Assembly (NCBI RefSeq): GCF_014647915.1
Contig: NZ_BMQC01000003.1
Span: forward strand, 186,001-250,000
Reading direction: 5' to 3'
Source: Pilimelia terevasa
GTDB taxonomy: Bacteria; Actinomycetota; Actinomycetes; Mycobacteriales; Micromonosporaceae
DNA length: 64,000 nucleotides
This document shows, one piece after another, positions 63,173 to 64,000 of this stretch. Under the pieces are notes generated by a model, which worked only from the letters and a program-made list of their open reading frames with translations, did no database searches and was not told where the DNA came from. Every line of letters begins with the position of its first letter. Within the stretch, counting starts at the first letter, position 1. A program made the translations under genes and the position numbers.

Positions 63173-63657
63173 GACGGGAACTCCGGGTCGCTGGGGGTCG
63201 CGCCGAGCAGCGCGGTGGCGGTCTCGGTGCAGGTACCCCCGGTGCCGCACTCGGTGCTCGGCCAGGTGACGGTGACGGTGAGGCTGACGAGCTGGGCGGC
63301 CCGCACGCCCGCGGCGGGGCTGGCGGCCGCGCAGGCGCCGCTGGCCGTCGTCTGCCAGCACGGGGCGGGGGTCCCGTAGGTGACGGTGTACGGCACGTCG
63401 TTGACGAGATGGGGCCGCGGCGCGGGCCGGTTGGCGACCATCGCGGCACCGCCCGCGGCCTGGGCGGCCTCGACGGCCCCGGCGGCCACCTGGGCGGCGG
63501 CCTGCCGGCCGGCCTGGCGGTGGGTGGTGCTCATGGCGCCGGTGAGGAACACGGCGACGGAGGCCATGACCACGCCGATGAGACCGAGGGCCACCAGGAC
63601 CTCGATCAGCGTGAATCCGCCGTCCGCGACGGCAGCTCGGCCCTGACCCGCGCGCAA
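63169..63657 (-). CDS. PilV-like minor pilin
   Basis: About 162 aa. The prepilin motif is VADGGFTLIEVLVALGLIGV, with cleavage between Gly and Phe and Glu at +5. The mature domain has Cys in PCWQTT, GACAAA, TECGTG and GTCTET. TTG at 63657 has AGGGGGAG about 7 nt upstream and gives a normal short leader; an ATG at 63675 in the same frame is possible but lacks such a site. No pilin peptidase or ATPase gene is in view, so this is a satellite minor-pilin operon. Confidence 0.85.
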   Translation of the reverse strand: MRAGQGRAAVADGGFTLIEVLVALGLIGVVMASVAVFLTGAMSTTHRQAGRQAAAQVAAGAVEAAQAAGGAAMVANRPAPRPHLVNDVPYTVTYGTPAPCWQTTASGACAAASPAAGVRAAQLVSLTVTVTWPSTECGTGGTCTETATALLGATPSDPEFPS

Positions 63658-63734
63658 GCTGGCACTCCCCCTCATAAGACAAGTCGGCCATCTCATCGGC
63701 CGGCCGGCGGGGCGTAGCAGGAAAGTGGCGCCGG

Positions 63735-63752
63735 GATTACCTGCCGGTAATC
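63735..63752. terminator. Hairpin after the quinone-oxidoreductase-type gene
   Basis: GATTACC-TGCC-GGTAATC, perfect 7-bp arms with a 4-nt loop, touches the stop codon of the minus-strand gene. It also lies about 80 bp upstream of the pilin start, so it may alternatively be an operator. Confidence 0.5.
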
Positions 63753-64000
63753 AGACAAGCACCACTTTTCCGCGCACGTGGCCCGTTTCCAGCAGGGCGT
63801 GCGCGGCGACGGCCTCGGCCAGCGGGAAGGTGCGGGCGACCTCGACCCGCAGCCGGCCGGCGACGCAGAGGCCGACGAGGTCGGCCAGCCGGCCGGCGGT
63901 GCGGGTGCCCTGCAGGGTCCGCACGCCGAGCGCGGCCGCGCCCGCCCAGTCGGCGATCGTCAGCACCCGGGCCGGGTCCGCGACCAGCTCCAGCGACGGC
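63751..64000 (-). CDS. Zinc-binding/NADPH:quinone oxidoreductase-type protein, C-terminal part
   Basis: Only the last 83 codons are inside the window; the gene continues beyond its right edge. The sequence fits the end of MDR-superfamily quinone oxidoreductases: RVLTIADWAGAAALGVR, then RLADLVGLCVAGRLRVEVA and AVAAHALLETGHVRGKVVLV, the typical closing strand. Cofactor-binding motifs lie outside the window. Confidence 0.8.
   Translation of the reverse strand, partial: PSLELVADPARVLTIADWAGAAALGVRTLQGTRTAGRLADLVGLCVAGRLRVEVARTFPLAEAVAAHALLETGHVRGKVVLV

Overview
The window is a stretch of very GC-rich (roughly three-quarters G+C) actinobacterial chromosome. A bldC-type regulator, the futalosine menaquinone genes, Tat-exported proteins, many GTGA/TGATG start-stop overlaps, TANNNT-type -10 boxes and apparently leaderless genes all point to a filamentous actinomycete. 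Micromonosporaceae is my best guess, but this is inferred from gene content, not from a marker gene. No phage, transposon, CRISPR array or rRNA was seen; the only tRNA found is tRNA-Sec.

Layout. 1-4.1 kb: a SNF2 helicase (cut by the window edge) with its SWIM-zinc-finger partner, and a secreted serine DD-peptidase-like hydrolase. 4.2-8.5 kb: a complete selenocysteine module, selD on the minus strand, then tRNA-Sec, selA and selB on the plus strand. 8.5-9.6 kb: a Tat-exported beta-propeller protein with a paralogue at 18.8-20.0 kb. 9.9-12.5 kb: an unrecognised five-gene minus-strand cluster: unknown protein, thioredoxin-fold CGTC protein, Tat-exported six-cysteine protein, 52-aa membrane peptide and polytopic membrane protein. 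12.6-16.5 kb: the paaABCDE phenylacetyl-CoA epoxidase operon, with a readable leaderless promoter. 16.7-18.5 kb: a beta-lactamase-fold protein and mqnA. 20.1-25.7 kb: an S1 protease, two small unknown genes, a histidine kinase/LuxR regulator pair and a 1-Cys peroxiredoxin.

26.0-34.9 kb: a secreted coiled-coil protein, then an inorganic-carbon operon: small secreted His/Cys protein, SulP transporter, DabA, and two NADH-dehydrogenase-antiporter-like membrane subunits. 34.9-39.1 kb: an ArsR-SRPBCC pair with an operator inside its own promoter, a HelD-like helicase, a 24-codon small ORF and a two-module VOC protein. 39.2-42.5 kb: a zinc carboxypeptidase and mqnE with two small membrane genes. 42.5-47.0 kb: a long leader with possible RNA structure, an NlpC/P60 hydrolase, a proline-rich membrane protein and a DEAD-box RNA helicase.

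47.0-60.3 kb: an Lrp-type regulator, bldC, then a respiratory-chain block on the minus strand: UbiX-like, UbiA-like and UbiD-like proteins (fitting late futalosine menaquinone synthesis), an ECF sigma factor, cytochrome c maturation system II (CcsA, ResB, CcdA, TlpA/ResA), a histidine phosphatase and hemL. 60.3-64 kb: a STAS anti-sigma antagonist, three type IV pilin-like genes (the largest with a ricin-like lectin region) and the end of a quinone-oxidoreductase-type gene.

The menaquinone genes (mqnA, mqnE, ubiX/A/D-like), the haem and cytochrome c genes and bldC look like conserved chromosomal core. The most accessory-looking parts are the 9.9-12.5 kb thiol/Tat cluster and the carbon-uptake operon. 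Several genes (selD, mqnA, paaA, arsR, lrp, the STAS gene) have a -10-like hexamer 6-7 nt before the start codon, so their mRNAs are probably leaderless.
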